A stretch of 64,000 nt of DNA from Idiomarinaceae bacterium HL-53. Its GTDB lineage: Bacteria > Pseudomonadota > Gammaproteobacteria > Enterobacterales > Alteromonadaceae. The stretch's first letter is position 1; every line of letters starts with the position of its first letter. Location of the stretch: positions 1,648,659 through 1,712,658 of the forward strand of contig LN899469.1 in the NCBI GenBank assembly GCA_001458075.1, written 5' to 3'. The notes under the pieces were generated by a model. It made no database searches. It was not told the origin of the DNA and saw only the letters and a list, made by a program, of their open reading frames with translations. The position numbers were made by a program, and so were the translations under genes. Shown piece by piece: positions 18,802 to 27,239 of this stretch.

Positions 18802-18877
18802 GTCCCCTTCGTCTAGAGGCCTAGGACACCGCCCTTTCACGGCGGTAACAGGGGTTCGAATCCCCTAGGGGACGCCA
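18802..18877 (+). tRNA. tRNA-Glu (TTC)
   Basis: Third identical copy of tRNA-Glu, 76 bases with encoded CCA. The sequence after it diverges from the spacers behind the other two copies. Confidence 0.97.
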
Positions 18878-18953
18878 TTTATTCATTTTCTTTCTCTCTC
18901 TTTTAGGTTTACATCGCCGTGAGGGCGGTGCAAACACCGCGCTCCCTGTTTGG

Positions 18954-18993
18954 CACGGCGGTAACAGGGGTTCGAATCCCCTAGGGGACTCCA
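18954..18993 (+). pseudogene. 3' fragment of tRNA-Glu
   Basis: These 40 bases equal positions 37-76 of the tRNA-Glu genes upstream except for one change (discriminator G to T). The fragment begins at the third anticodon base and includes the T arm and CCA. The 76 bases between the third tRNA-Glu and this fragment are unrelated to tRNA. A tRNA 3' half behind an intact gene can be an attachment-site scar or the product of uneven recombination in the array. Confidence 0.85.
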
Positions 18994-19006
18994 TTTAACT
19001 TAGAAT

Positions 19007-19034
19007 GGGGTCAGATTAAAATTAAATCTGCCCC
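19007..19034. repeat. imperfect palindrome, copy C (GTCAGATT type)
   Basis: Third copy of the palindrome, following the tRNA-Glu fragment just as copies A and B follow intact genes. The right arm lacks one A (CTGCCCC instead of CTGACCCC). ATTTTG follows, so it may double as a terminator of the tRNA operon. Confidence 0.7.
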
Positions 19035-19100
19035 CATTTTGATCCAAAGCTCCTTCTTGTGCTGTAATCTGTGTAGGTTTCCTTTAATTAGTTGAATATT

Positions 19101-19823
19101 ATGAATTCTTCTCCTGTTGCGGTGATTACTGGGGCGAGCCGGCGTTTGGGCTTGCTGATGGTTGAGTCTTTCTTGCAGGCTGACTGGCGTGTGGTGGCGT
19201 TAACGCGCACCGTGTCTGATGAGCTGAAAGCATTAGCTTGCGAGCGCTTAGAGTGTGTTTCCTTTGACGCACTGAGCGCAGACAATATCGAACAAGCGAT
19301 TAATCATATAAAAGCAAATTATGCGCACGTGGATTTCCTGCTCCACAACGCAAGCATTTACGAGAAAGATGCCCAGCATTTAGAAGATTTTAGTGATTTC
19401 TATGATGCGCTGTACAAGATTCACATGAAAACACCAGCGCAGCTTAATCGTGGTTTAGAGCAGCTGTTGCAAACCAGTGTTCGCAAAACTTCAAACATTA
19501 TTCACATCACCGATATTTATGTGAATAACCCGAACCCCGAGTATGCGCTTTATTGCTCCACGAAAGCAGGGCTCGAGAACTTAATGATTTCCGATGCCAA
19601 ACGCTTGGCACCTAAGGTACGAGTAAATGCAATTCAGCCGGGCCCTGTGAAGTTTCTCCCAGAGCACAGCGGCGAAGATCAAAGCAAAGTATTGAGTGAA
19701 ACACTACTTGCTGTGGAGGGCGGTTTCGAGGCGCTTGAGCAGGCGATCTGGTCGATTCTCAACAACGAATACATGACCGCCTCGGTGATTCGTGTCGATG
19801 GTGGTCGCGCGGTCGCTCGTTAG
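19101..19823 (+). CDS. folM: dihydromonapterin reductase-like SDR protein FolM
   Basis: NADPH-dependent short-chain reductase of the pteridine reductase type, likely reducing dihydromonapterin or dihydrofolate in the cytosol. The nucleotide loop TGASRRLG has Arg in place of a Gly, as in pteridine reductases. LLHNAS and the catalytic YALYCSTKAG (Tyr and Lys) follow, and the C terminus ASVIRVDGGRAV is typical. A TTG at 19092 is in frame; the ATG at 19101 is preferred although its ribosome site is weak. Its 3' 120 bases overlap the convergent folK gene, another pterin-pathway gene. Confidence 0.85.
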   Translation: MNSSPVAVITGASRRLGLLMVESFLQADWRVVALTRTVSDELKALACERLECVSFDALSADNIEQAINHIKANYAHVDFLLHNASIYEKDAQHLEDFSDFYDALYKIHMKTPAQLNRGLEQLLQTSVRKTSNIIHITDIYVNNPNPEYALYCSTKAGLENLMISDAKRLAPKVRVNAIQPGPVKFLPEHSGEDQSKVLSETLLAVEGGFEALEQAIWSILNNEYMTASVIRVDGGRAVAR

Positions 19824-20243
19824 GCCTTCGAATATAGCGAGTGTTTGCACCGCAGCAGGTTTTCCTTCCGCTGCTTCAATGCAAATGCGGGTGTAGGGCT
19901 CGCTACTTTGTTGAAAGGCGTCTAGATTCAAAACTTCCGAGTTCGCCAAGATATCGATATCGAGAGGGCGGTCCTTTTTGCTTTTCAGTGGGTCACTACG
20001 ATCTCTGCCTGCTTGAGCTTCAAGCTCATTAAACCAAGTCTTTAGTTCGTCTCCTGACAAATTAGACCAAAATACCATCACGGCATTGAGAAAGTATTTA
20101 TCGGTTTCAATGTCACACGGCTGTGTGCGCACTACAGGTGAAAGGAAAACAGGCGCGAAACGCTCCACTAACGCCTCTATTGCATCGCCTAAATGTTGTT
20201 CGGGCTCTAAGTTGGCCCCGAGGCTCAAGTAATACCAGCTCAT
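19704..20243 (-). CDS. folK: HPPK-family protein (2-amino-4-hydroxy-6-hydroxymethyldihydropteridine pyrophosphokinase)
   Basis: Transfers pyrophosphate from ATP to the hydroxymethyl pterin in folate synthesis. It begins with SLGANLEP, has FLNAV for pterin contact, and the signature GRDRSDPLKSKKDRPLDIDIL with the metal-binding aspartates. The 179 residues are about 20 longer than E. coli HPPK, because the C-terminal 40 residues are read antisense to the end of folM. A second, shorter HPPK paralogue is common in this order, so this may not be the only folK. It is followed on the other side by tesA (stop/start overlap of 4 bases). Confidence 0.82.
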   Translation of the reverse strand: MSWYYLSLGANLEPEQHLGDAIEALVERFAPVFLSPVVRTQPCDIETDKYFLNAVMVFWSNLSGDELKTWFNELEAQAGRDRSDPLKSKKDRPLDIDILANSEVLNLDAFQQSSEPYTRICIEAAEGKPAAVQTLAIFEGLTSDRATTIDTNHRGGHVFVVENRPDRLLKRLETALHSK

Positions 20244-20893
20244 TTATTGGTTTGCTCCATCAATGCTCGTAATTTCGGTTCCATGATCTTCGCAATTTCA
20301 GGTTGTGCAGCGAGATTGGGGTGTATGCCATCGTTCTGCATCCACTCTGGATTCAAAGCAATCTCCAACATAAAGAAAGGGATCAGTTCAATCCCCTGTG
20401 ACTCCGCAACCTCGGCGAAGAGATCTCTGAACATAGCGGTGTAGCGTGGACCAAAATTTGGTGGAATCTCAACGGCACTCAGAGCAACGGCGATTCCTTT
20501 TTCTTGCAGTAAATCAATCATCGCATTCAAATTCGAGCGCATTTCTGCCAGTTGAAAACCACGTAAACCGTCATTACCGCCGAGCTCGATAAATACCCAA
20601 TCGGGCTCGTGTTGTGTAATGATGGTCGGCAAGCGACGCAGACCGCCGCTGGTGGTTTCTCCACTAATGCTGGCGTTTACTAATTCGTAGTGTGGGTAGT
20701 CAGACGCCCATTGCTCCTGAATTAAGGTGACCCAAGCATCGGACTCTGAAAGCCCGTAACCTGCGCTCAAACTGTCTCCTAACACGACCATTGAGACTTT
20801 TTCTGCATTCACGCGTATAGAGAAGCATGACAAGATAATGACACACAGAATTACAAGGACCTTGAAACGCTTATGGCACTGATTGAAGCTCAT
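20240..20893 (-). CDS. tesA: acyl-CoA thioesterase I / lysophospholipase L1
   Basis: Periplasmic SGNH hydrolase acting on acyl-CoA, lysophospholipid and esters. A signal peptide (hydrophobic core VLVILCVIILSCFS, end near IRVNA) precedes block I GDSLSAGYG with catalytic S41, block III GGNDGLRG and block V DGIHP with the Asp and His. Length is 217. The start cannot move downstream without losing the signal peptide, so the first 21 bases overlap the start of ybbA on the other strand. The tesA/ybbAP neighbourhood is also found in E. coli. Confidence 0.92.
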   Translation of the reverse strand: MSFNQCHKRFKVLVILCVIILSCFSIRVNAEKVSMVVLGDSLSAGYGLSESDAWVTLIQEQWASDYPHYELVNASISGETTSGGLRRLPTIITQHEPDWVFIELGGNDGLRGFQLAEMRSNLNAMIDLLQEKGIAVALSAVEIPPNFGPRYTAMFRDLFAEVAESQGIELIPFFMLEIALNPEWMQNDGIHPNLAAQPEIAKIMEPKLRALMEQTNK

Positions 20894-21571
20894 TCTATTT
20901 CCCGTAAAGTTGAAACGACCACCGGGCAGCTACAAATTCTATCGCGCGTAGATCTCACGATTGAGCGCGCGGAGACCGTTGCCATCGTAGGTGCCTCAGG
21001 TTCAGGCAAGTCGACATTGCTCGCATTACTTGCCGGGCTCGACTTACCTTCAGAAGGCTATGTTGCCATAGATAACGTAAATTTATCAGATTTGGATGAA
21101 GAGCAGCGGGCAATTCTTCGGGGTGAGAAGATCGGATTTATCTTTCAATCCTTTCTCTTAATTCAAAGTTTAACCGCCCTTGAGAATGTTATGTTGCCGG
21201 CAGAGCTTGCGGGTTTAGCAAACCCAGAGAAGAGAGCACGCGCCTTGCTCCAGAAAGTCGGGCTTGGTGATCGTTTAACCCATTTTCCTAACCAACTCTC
21301 TGGCGGGGAGCAACAACGTGTGGCCATTGCGCGCGCATTCATTGGTGAACCTGAAATATTATTTGCCGATGAGCCTACGGGAAATTTGGACAGAGCGACC
21401 GGTGAAAAGGTGGAAAATCTTCTCTTCGAATTGAATCGCGAATTTGGTACCACTCTCATTATGGTGACGCACGATGATCGGTTGGCAAAACAGTGTAACA
21501 GAGTGATAAGAATTCAAGGCGGCACCGTGATTGAAGCGAAAGCGGAGGCAGAAGAAAGTGTCGAAGTGTAA
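20873..21571 (+). CDS. ybbA: ABC transporter ATP-binding protein YbbA
   Basis: ATPase of a type VII (FtsE/LolD-like) ABC system that partners the FtsX-type permease YbbP. Walker A is GASGSGKST (40-48), signature [14 protein letters not shown], Walker B ILFADEP, H-loop VTHD. The 232 residues match the family. Its start lies inside the divergent tesA coding region, and its end overlaps ybbP by 14 bases. Confidence 0.93.
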   Translation: MALIEAHSISRKVETTTGQLQILSRVDLTIERAETVAIVGASGSGKSTLLALLAGLDLPSEGYVAIDNVNLSDLDEEQRAILRGEKIGFIFQSFLLIQSLTALENVMLPAELAGLANPEKRARALLQKVGLGDRLTHFPNQLSGGEQQRVAIARAFIGEPEILFADEPTGNLDRATGEKVENLLFELNREFGTTLIMVTHDDRLAKQCNRVIRIQGGTVIEAKAEAEESVEV

Positions 21572-24065
21572 TTGGCTTAATATTTCATGGCGCTTACTCC
21601 GTCACGAGTTAAAAAGAGGGGAACTCACCATTATGGGACTGGCGATCGCCTTTTCCGTAACCGCTGTACTCTCATTATCTTTATTTAGTGAACGTCTGCA
21701 GGGCGGTATTCTTGCCCAAAGCGCAGAATTCTTGGCTGCAGACCGCATTTTACGCTCACGCCAAGAAATCGAAACTGAATGGCTGACGAAAGCTCAAGAA
21801 GAAGGGCTATCTACAGCGCGCCGTGTCACGTTTAATTCAATGGTATTTGCAGGTAACGAGTTGGCACTTGCCGATGTAAAAGCGGTTTCGCCGGGTTATC
21901 CATTGCGTGGGAACTTGGAAATTTCCGAGCAACCATTCGGTGCCGGTAATGTGACTCGTGAACTGCCGCAGCGAGGTGAGGCATGGGTACATTCCGGTTT
22001 GTTTCAGCAACTTCCGCTAGAACTCGGTACTGAACTTGAAGTAGGAAATACCACGTTCACCATTACAAAAGTGCTTATTAAGGAGCCAGACAGCGGCTTT
22101 AGTGTTTTTGCAGATGCACCGACGGTATTGATTCCCTATGCCGACCTTGAGGCCACGGGGCTTATTCAGCCTGGCAGCCGGGTGAGCTATAACTACTTGT
22201 TTGCTGGCGAACCAGAAGCAATTGCCATATACGAAGAATGGTTGCTGCCACAACTCGATGATTTAACGCAACGTTGGCGTGGTATCCAGGATGGCGACTC
22301 GCCACTCGCTTCTGCGCTTGATCGCGCGGAACGCTTCATGTTGCTGGCCAGTTTGTTGGGGGTTGTGCTCGCGGCAACGGCAGTGGCGGTGGCTGCGCAG
22401 CGTTATTGTCAGCGCAACTATGATGCGGTGGCGATTATGAAAACCCTCGGCGGCACAAAGCCTTTCGTTCGCAAAGTTTTCGTGACGCACCTTTTACTGC
22501 TTACCATTTTCAGTATTGCGGTAGGGCTGATTGCAGGCTTTGGTTTGCAGTGGGCAGTGGTAACGTGGGTGAGCACTCAGTTAGAGTATGTACTTCCACA
22601 AGCAAGTTGGCAGCCCTGGGCGCTAGCGATAGGAACTGGTTTCATTAGCGCCCTTATGTTCAGCCTATACCCGTTGCTGAGGCTCCTCAATATTCCACCG
22701 CTTCGAGTGTTACGCCGTGAACTCGATGGGAGCACGACTCGCCGCGTGATTCACTGGCTTGCCAGTGGCGGAGCAATATTCGGGCTGATGTTGATTTACA
22801 GCCAAAGTCTCACATTATCACTCGCGTTGTTTGCTGGTGGTGCGGTGGCGGCCGTTATTTTGTTGGTTGTGAGCCGTTTGTTCATTCGTGCGGGTCGACA
22901 AGCAGGCATGCAAGCGGGCAGCAGTTGGCGCCTTGCGATGGCGGGTTTGCAGCGCAGAGCCAAAGAGAATAGTTTGCAGATGCTGAGCTTCTCTACCGCT
23001 ATTATGCTGCTCTTACTCGTGTTGGCATTGCGTACCGAGCTTTTGCAAGATTGGCAAAACCAACTGCCTGAGAATGCGCCGAACTTTTTCGTTGTGAATG
23101 TGGCGCCAGAGCAGGTTGCACCGATGCAGGCGATGTTCGAGCGAGAGGAAATTGTAGCCACTGATCTTTACCCCATCACACCAGGCCGTTTGGTTTCTAT
23201 TAACGACACGCCCGTACGTGATGAAGTGAGCAAAGAAGAGCGTGATGATAGTGAGGTAAGAGAGGGCTTCGGCCGTGAATTACAACTGACTTGGCGTAAT
23301 ACCTTACCTCCCGAAAACGAACTCATTGCAGGGCGTTGGTTCGAGGGCGATGAAGTGGGTGTCTCGGTTGAATCTGAAGTCGCCGAGCGATTGTCTTTGG
23401 CACTTGGTGACCGATTACGTTTTCGCATTGGCGGTGAAGAATTTGAAACCCCGATATTGAGTATTCGAGAAGTCGACTGGAATACGATGCAGCCGAACTT
23501 CTATATGATTTTTAATACCGATACGATTCGGCAAAATTCAGCGACCTATATCGCTAGTTTTTATTTGCCCACTGAGCGTAAATCTCAGTTGTATGAGCTT
23601 TTCAAAGACTACCCGCAAGCTTCGCTGATTGATGTAGATGATATTATCTCGCAAATTCGAGATGTGATTAGTCATGTAACCCTCGCGATTACGTTTGTGA
23701 TGGTGCTCGTTATGTTTGCTGGCGCGCTAGTTCTAGTTGCGCAAGTACAGGCCACACTAGAAGAACGGCAGCAAGAAATTGTCATTCTTCGCACCATCGG
23801 CGCCCGCAGTGGTTTACTCGCGAAAGCGGTGAGTTATGAATTTATTGTGTTAGGTGCATTGGCAGGGTTGATTGCCGCTATCGCCATGGAGTTGTCGATT
23901 TTCATTTTACAAACACAAGTGTTTGATATGACGCCGACTTTACATGAGCGGTTCTGGCTTATCGGACCCATAACAGGCGCAGTGATCGTAGCCGCTTTGG
24001 GTGGATTTACGTGTCGCAGGCTACTAACGCAATGTACTTCCACCCTCATTCGAAACCTTTCCTAG
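21558..24065 (+). CDS. ybbP: ABC transporter permease YbbP (FtsX domains)
   Basis: Large permease partner of YbbA with two FtsX domains. An N-terminal helix (MGLAIAFSVTAVLSLSLF) is followed by a periplasmic domain, a first three-helix bundle around residues 260-390, further helices, a second periplasmic domain, and a final three-helix FtsX domain. Together with TesA it is thought to handle hydrophobic compounds or lipids at the inner membrane; the substrate is not evident here. The frame extends to 21531, but GGAGG at 21544-21548 fits a GTG at 21558, giving 835 residues. Its stop overlaps the convergent epimerase gene by 4 bases. Confidence 0.9.
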   Translation: MSKCNWLNISWRLLRHELKRGELTIMGLAIAFSVTAVLSLSLFSERLQGGILAQSAEFLAADRILRSRQEIETEWLTKAQEEGLSTARRVTFNSMVFAGNELALADVKAVSPGYPLRGNLEISEQPFGAGNVTRELPQRGEAWVHSGLFQQLPLELGTELEVGNTTFTITKVLIKEPDSGFSVFADAPTVLIPYADLEATGLIQPGSRVSYNYLFAGEPEAIAIYEEWLLPQLDDLTQRWRGIQDGDSPLASALDRAERFMLLASLLGVVLAATAVAVAAQRYCQRNYDAVAIMKTLGGTKPFVRKVFVTHLLLLTIFSIAVGLIAGFGLQWAVVTWVSTQLEYVLPQASWQPWALAIGTGFISALMFSLYPLLRLLNIPPLRVLRRELDGSTTRRVIHWLASGGAIFGLMLIYSQSLTLSLALFAGGAVAAVILLVVSRLFIRAGRQAGMQAGSSWRLAMAGLQRRAKENSLQMLSFSTAIMLLLLVLALRTELLQDWQNQLPENAPNFFVVNVAPEQVAPMQAMFEREEIVATDLYPITPGRLVSINDTPVRDEVSKEERDDSEVREGFGRELQLTWRNTLPPENELIAGRWFEGDEVGVSVESEVAERLSLALGDRLRFRIGGEEFETPILSIREVDWNTMQPNFYMIFNTDTIRQNSATYIASFYLPTERKSQLYELFKDYPQASLIDVDDIISQIRDVISHVTLAITFVMVLVMFAGALVLVAQVQATLEERQQEIVILRTIGARSGLLAKAVSYEFIVLGALAGLIAAIAMELSIFILQTQVFDMTPTLHERFWLIGPITGAVIVAALGGFTCRRLLTQCTSTLIRNLS

Positions 24066-24952
24066 CGAGGGAAGATGTTTTCAAGTGCGGGTTTTAATTC
24101 TGCGAACCGAAATTGATACCCGCATTCTTGAATGCGCTCGGGAATGGCCGCTTGTCCGGTAAGCAGTAAGTCTGCCATTTCCCCAAACGCGAGACGCATT
24201 ACAAAGCCCGGCACGCGGAAGATACAGGGGCGATTCAATACGTCAGCTAAGGTATGGCTGAATGCTTCGTTCGAGACCGGGTTAGGAGCGGTGGCGTTGA
24301 ATGCGCCGCTACAGCTCTCATCGTTAAGCAAATGGTTTATTATGCCGAGCATATCCTCTAAATGAACCCACGACATCATTTGTTGACCTGCCCCGATAGG
24401 ACCTCCTAAACCGAACTTAAAAGGCGGTACCATCCGTTCTAATGCGCCTCCTTTGGGGGCTATTACGATGCCGGTACGGAGGAGACACACCCGAGTCGTA
24501 TCACTCACTTGCTGTGCTTTGTCTTCCCAAATTTTACACAATTGATGGCTAAACTCATCATGTGCGATGTAATCACGCTCGGTGACGGTGCCTTCTTCTT
24601 GACGCCCATAATAGCCAACAGCGGAGCCTGAAATAAACACTTTAGGAGGCGTGGTAGAAGCTTGGAAGAGCTTTACCAAGTCGTCGGTTGTTTGCCAACG
24701 GCTTCTTTCAATACGGTTCTTTTGAGCCCGTGTCCAGCGCTTCTCTGCAATGGGCTCGCCGGCGAGATTAATAACGGCATCAAATTCATTCAGATTATCC
24801 AAACCTGAGAGGCGAGCAATATAGCGATGTTGGTCACCCATTTGTCTCGCTGCGCTTTCTGGGCGGCGGGTTAAAATAGTGTAGTCGTGTTCAAATCGCT
24901 GAATAAAAGCACGGCCAATCAGTCCCGTGCCACCGGTGATAAGTATTTTCAC
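24062..24952 (-). CDS. YfcH/SDR39U1-type NAD(P)-binding epimerase family protein
   Basis: Extended SDR-like protein of the TIGR01777 (YfcH, SulA-related) family, 296 residues. The nucleotide-binding loop is ITGGTGLIG at the N terminus, then NLAGEPIAEKRW, the conserved SGSAVGYYG segment with the SDR-type Tyr, and FNATAPNPVSNEAF. C-terminal RVPGFVMRLAFGEMA is also typical. Its reaction is unknown; family members are annotated as epimerases by fold only. It is convergent with ybbP and divergent from the PerM-type gene. Confidence 0.88.
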   Translation of the reverse strand: MKILITGGTGLIGRAFIQRFEHDYTILTRRPESAARQMGDQHRYIARLSGLDNLNEFDAVINLAGEPIAEKRWTRAQKNRIERSRWQTTDDLVKLFQASTTPPKVFISGSAVGYYGRQEEGTVTERDYIAHDEFSHQLCKIWEDKAQQVSDTTRVCLLRTGIVIAPKGGALERMVPPFKFGLGGPIGAGQQMMSWVHLEDMLGIINHLLNDESCSGAFNATAPNPVSNEAFSHTLADVLNRPCIFRVPGFVMRLAFGEMADLLLTGQAAIPERIQECGYQFRFAELKPALENIFPR

Positions 24953-25087
24953 TTTCGCTCCTCGTGTTTAAAAACGTTTTGTTGAGAGTACGTGCTTGCA
25001 ACGGCGATGACAAGTTGCCCGCACAAAGCTTTTCAAGTATGTTTTGAACCTCTATTGATAAAACCAAATCACAGCAAGGAAGGTTTT

Positions 25088-26176
25088 GTGCAAAGTCCAC
25101 TCGAGTCTTTTGGTCCGGTAAGTCGTCTGTTCATTATTTTTGCAGCTGTCGTCATTGTGCTTGCAGGCTTAAAAGCTGCCAGCGTGATAATTGTGCCGCT
25201 TCTCCTTGCTATCTTTATTGCTGTTATTATGCAACCTATGCTGATTTGGTTTAAAGCCCGAGGGTTTCCAACTATTCTGGCGATAGCTGCCGTGTTCATC
25301 ATTATTTCCGTGTTTGCTTTCGGTCTTACCATGCTCATTGTGCAATCGGTGAACGAATTTTCGGCAAGCTTTCCTGAGTACCGAGAACGAATCACGGGTG
25401 AATTTGGAAATATCGTCGAGTTGCTTGCTCGCTTCAATATTCATATTAGCCAAGACGTTTTGCAATCGCAGCTCGATCCAAGCCGCATTATGACGTTTAT
25501 GATGAGCATGCTATCGGGTTTAGGTGGGATGATGACGAATGCTTTTTTAGTGATTCTGATTGTAGTTTTCATCTTGGGCGAAGCTGCCAATTTACCGAAG
25601 AAAATAGCTCTTGCGTTTGACAAGGCCGACGATCAATTACATTCCTTAAGCTCTTTACTACTTGCGATCAATAAATACTTGGCCTTAAAAACCGCGATTA
25701 GTTTAATTACGGGCCTTGCGATTGGTTTTGGTTTGTGGGTTATGGGTGTGGATCACTATGTTCTCTGGGGGGTGTTAGCTTTTGTATTAAACTACATTCC
25801 TAATATCGGCTCGATTCTTGCGGCCGTGCCAGCAATTATATTGGCATTGATTCAATATCACCCAGCAATGGCTAGCGCTGTAGCTTTATTGTTTTTGGCC
25901 GTTAACGTAATTATGGGTAATTTAGTAGAGCCAAAAGTGATGGGTCAGCGGCTTGGTTTATCCACGTTGGTGGTGTTCTTGTCGTTGATTTTCTGGGGCT
26001 GGATGCTCGGCCCTGTAGGCATGTTGTTGTCGGTACCGCTCACGATGATGGTTAAGATCGGTTTGCAAGAAAATCCAGATACTCGTTGGTTAGCTATTTT
26101 ACTGGGAGGCGACGAGGTGATACACAATAACGTCGTGGCGCTGACCGATGGAACTGAAGAGGGAAAAGAGAAGTAA
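25088..26176 (+). CDS. AI-2E/PerM-family membrane protein
   Basis: Polytopic inner-membrane protein of the AI-2 exporter-like (PerM, YdiK, YhhT) family. The 362 residues include paired N-terminal helices, a cytoplasm- or periplasm-facing amphipathic region around residues 100-160, and the characteristic C-terminal half with ALVFNYIPNIG-like (FVLNYIPNIGSILAAVPA) and NLVEPKVMGQRLGLS motifs. Members have been linked to signal export or sodium/proton antiport; the substrate here is unknown. A longer frame starts at 24992, but AAGGAAGG before the GTG at 25088 marks the likely start. Confidence 0.87.
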   Translation: MQSPLESFGPVSRLFIIFAAVVIVLAGLKAASVIIVPLLLAIFIAVIMQPMLIWFKARGFPTILAIAAVFIIISVFAFGLTMLIVQSVNEFSASFPEYRERITGEFGNIVELLARFNIHISQDVLQSQLDPSRIMTFMMSMLSGLGGMMTNAFLVILIVVFILGEAANLPKKIALAFDKADDQLHSLSSLLLAINKYLALKTAISLITGLAIGFGLWVMGVDHYVLWGVLAFVLNYIPNIGSILAAVPAIILALIQYHPAMASAVALLFLAVNVIMGNLVEPKVMGQRLGLSTLVVFLSLIFWGWMLGPVGMLLSVPLTMMVKIGLQENPDTRWLAILLGGDEVIHNNVVALTDGTEEGKEK

Positions 26177-26177
26177 A

Positions 26178-26429
26178 ATGATTGACATTGCAACGGGACC
26201 TCTGTGGCAATCTGCCGGTCAAGTGTTTGGCCAGCGCAGAGCGTTTCAGGCAGAGCTTACTCAACAGGAAAATCAGCGAAAAGCGCCGGAACGTGAGCGC
26301 GAACGCGTGGCTGACTATTTGCGACAGAATAAGGATTTAAACAGAGCTCAAGTGCGCTATCCGTTCGATAATCTCAACGCTACGGTGAACATTCAAATGC
26401 CACCGAGCGTTGTGAATATTTACGTTTAG
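26178..26429 (+). CDS. 83-residue hypothetical protein
   Basis: I do not recognise this protein. The ATG at 26178 follows the PerM-type stop by a single base, so it would be translated from the same mRNA. It starts MIDIATGPLWQSAGQVFGQRR, has a highly charged, Gln/Glu/Arg-rich helical middle (residues 24-58) and a C terminus with NATVNIQMPPSVVNIYV. There is no signal peptide or membrane segment. A frame extension to 26148 would overlap the upstream gene. Codon use looks coding, but the case rests mainly on position. Confidence 0.6.
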   Translation: MIDIATGPLWQSAGQVFGQRRAFQAELTQQENQRKAPERERERVADYLRQNKDLNRAQVRYPFDNLNATVNIQMPPSVVNIYV

Positions 26430-26432
26430 AGT

Positions 26433-27239
26433 TTATTGTTTTGTCGCTGCCTTCATCGTTTTGATAAACTCACCGAGAGCGGCCAACATGGCGGGCTCAT
26501 CGTGAAGTTGCTCGGCGACGATTTTTACGACAGCAGATCCGCTAATCGCACCCTTTGCACCATTTTCCAACGCCGCTTTTACGTGTTGAGGTTGGCTAAT
26601 CCCAAACCCTAAGAGGGGCGGCGCACTATTTGCAGCCTTTAGTTCATCAATGGCCTCCGCGGCAGGGGTTTGTAGCTCTTGGTCTGCTCCCGTGACGCCT
26701 GCACGGCTCAGCAAATAGACATAGCCCTCACTCATTTCAGCAACTTTATTGCGCAGCGTCTGCGATGCGTCGGGAGGACAAATATAAACTGATTGCACAC
26801 CGACAGCCTGCGCTGCGGAGCGATAAAGACCCGCCTCACGGATTGGTACATCAGCAATGAGTACTGAATCGACACCCACTTCAGCACAACGCGCAAAAAA
26901 TGAATGAATTCCTTTTGCGTGTACTAAGTTGCAGTACACGAGTAAACCAATAGGAAGCTCAGGGTGCCTTTCCCGAATGCGTGCAAGCAGCTCGAAGCTC
27001 TGTGCGATAGTCACCTTTGCATCTAAAGCGCGGAAGTTTGCGGCTTGAATCACTGGGCCATCTGCGACAGGATCAGAAAAGGGTAAACCTAACTCAAGAG
27101 CATCTGCACCATTCGCGATGAGCGTTTCAATGATGCGCTCGCTGGTTTCAAGATTCGGATCTCCAATCGTTACGAACGGGACAAATGCACCTTCATTTTT
27201 CTCCGCAAGTGTTTGGAACATAGATTCATAGCGCGCCAT
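26433..27239 (-). CDS. trpA: tryptophan synthase alpha chain
   Basis: Cleaves indole-3-glycerol phosphate to indole and glyceraldehyde 3-phosphate, passing indole through the tunnel to TrpB. The 268-residue TIM barrel has the catalytic Glu in PFVTIGDPNLETSE region context, catalytic Asp in ADALELGLPFSDPVADGP, and the phosphate loop GFGISQPQHV and GAISGSAVV. It is the last gene of the trp operon; its ATG overlaps the trpB stop by one base. No clear terminator follows before the convergent 83-residue gene. Confidence 0.97.
   Translation of the reverse strand: MARYESMFQTLAEKNEGAFVPFVTIGDPNLETSERIIETLIANGADALELGLPFSDPVADGPVIQAANFRALDAKVTIAQSFELLARIRERHPELPIGLLVYCNLVHAKGIHSFFARCAEVGVDSVLIADVPIREAGLYRSAAQAVGVQSVYICPPDASQTLRNKVAEMSEGYVYLLSRAGVTGADQELQTPAAEAIDELKAANSAPPLLGFGISQPQHVKAALENGAKGAISGSAVVKIVAEQLHDEPAMLAALGEFIKTMKAATKQ

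Noticed and set aside
18530-18877. Regular 136-base repeats that might suggest a CRISPR array
   Set aside because: The repeats are complete tRNA-Glu genes with nearly identical spacers. CRISPR spacers should differ, and no cas genes are near.
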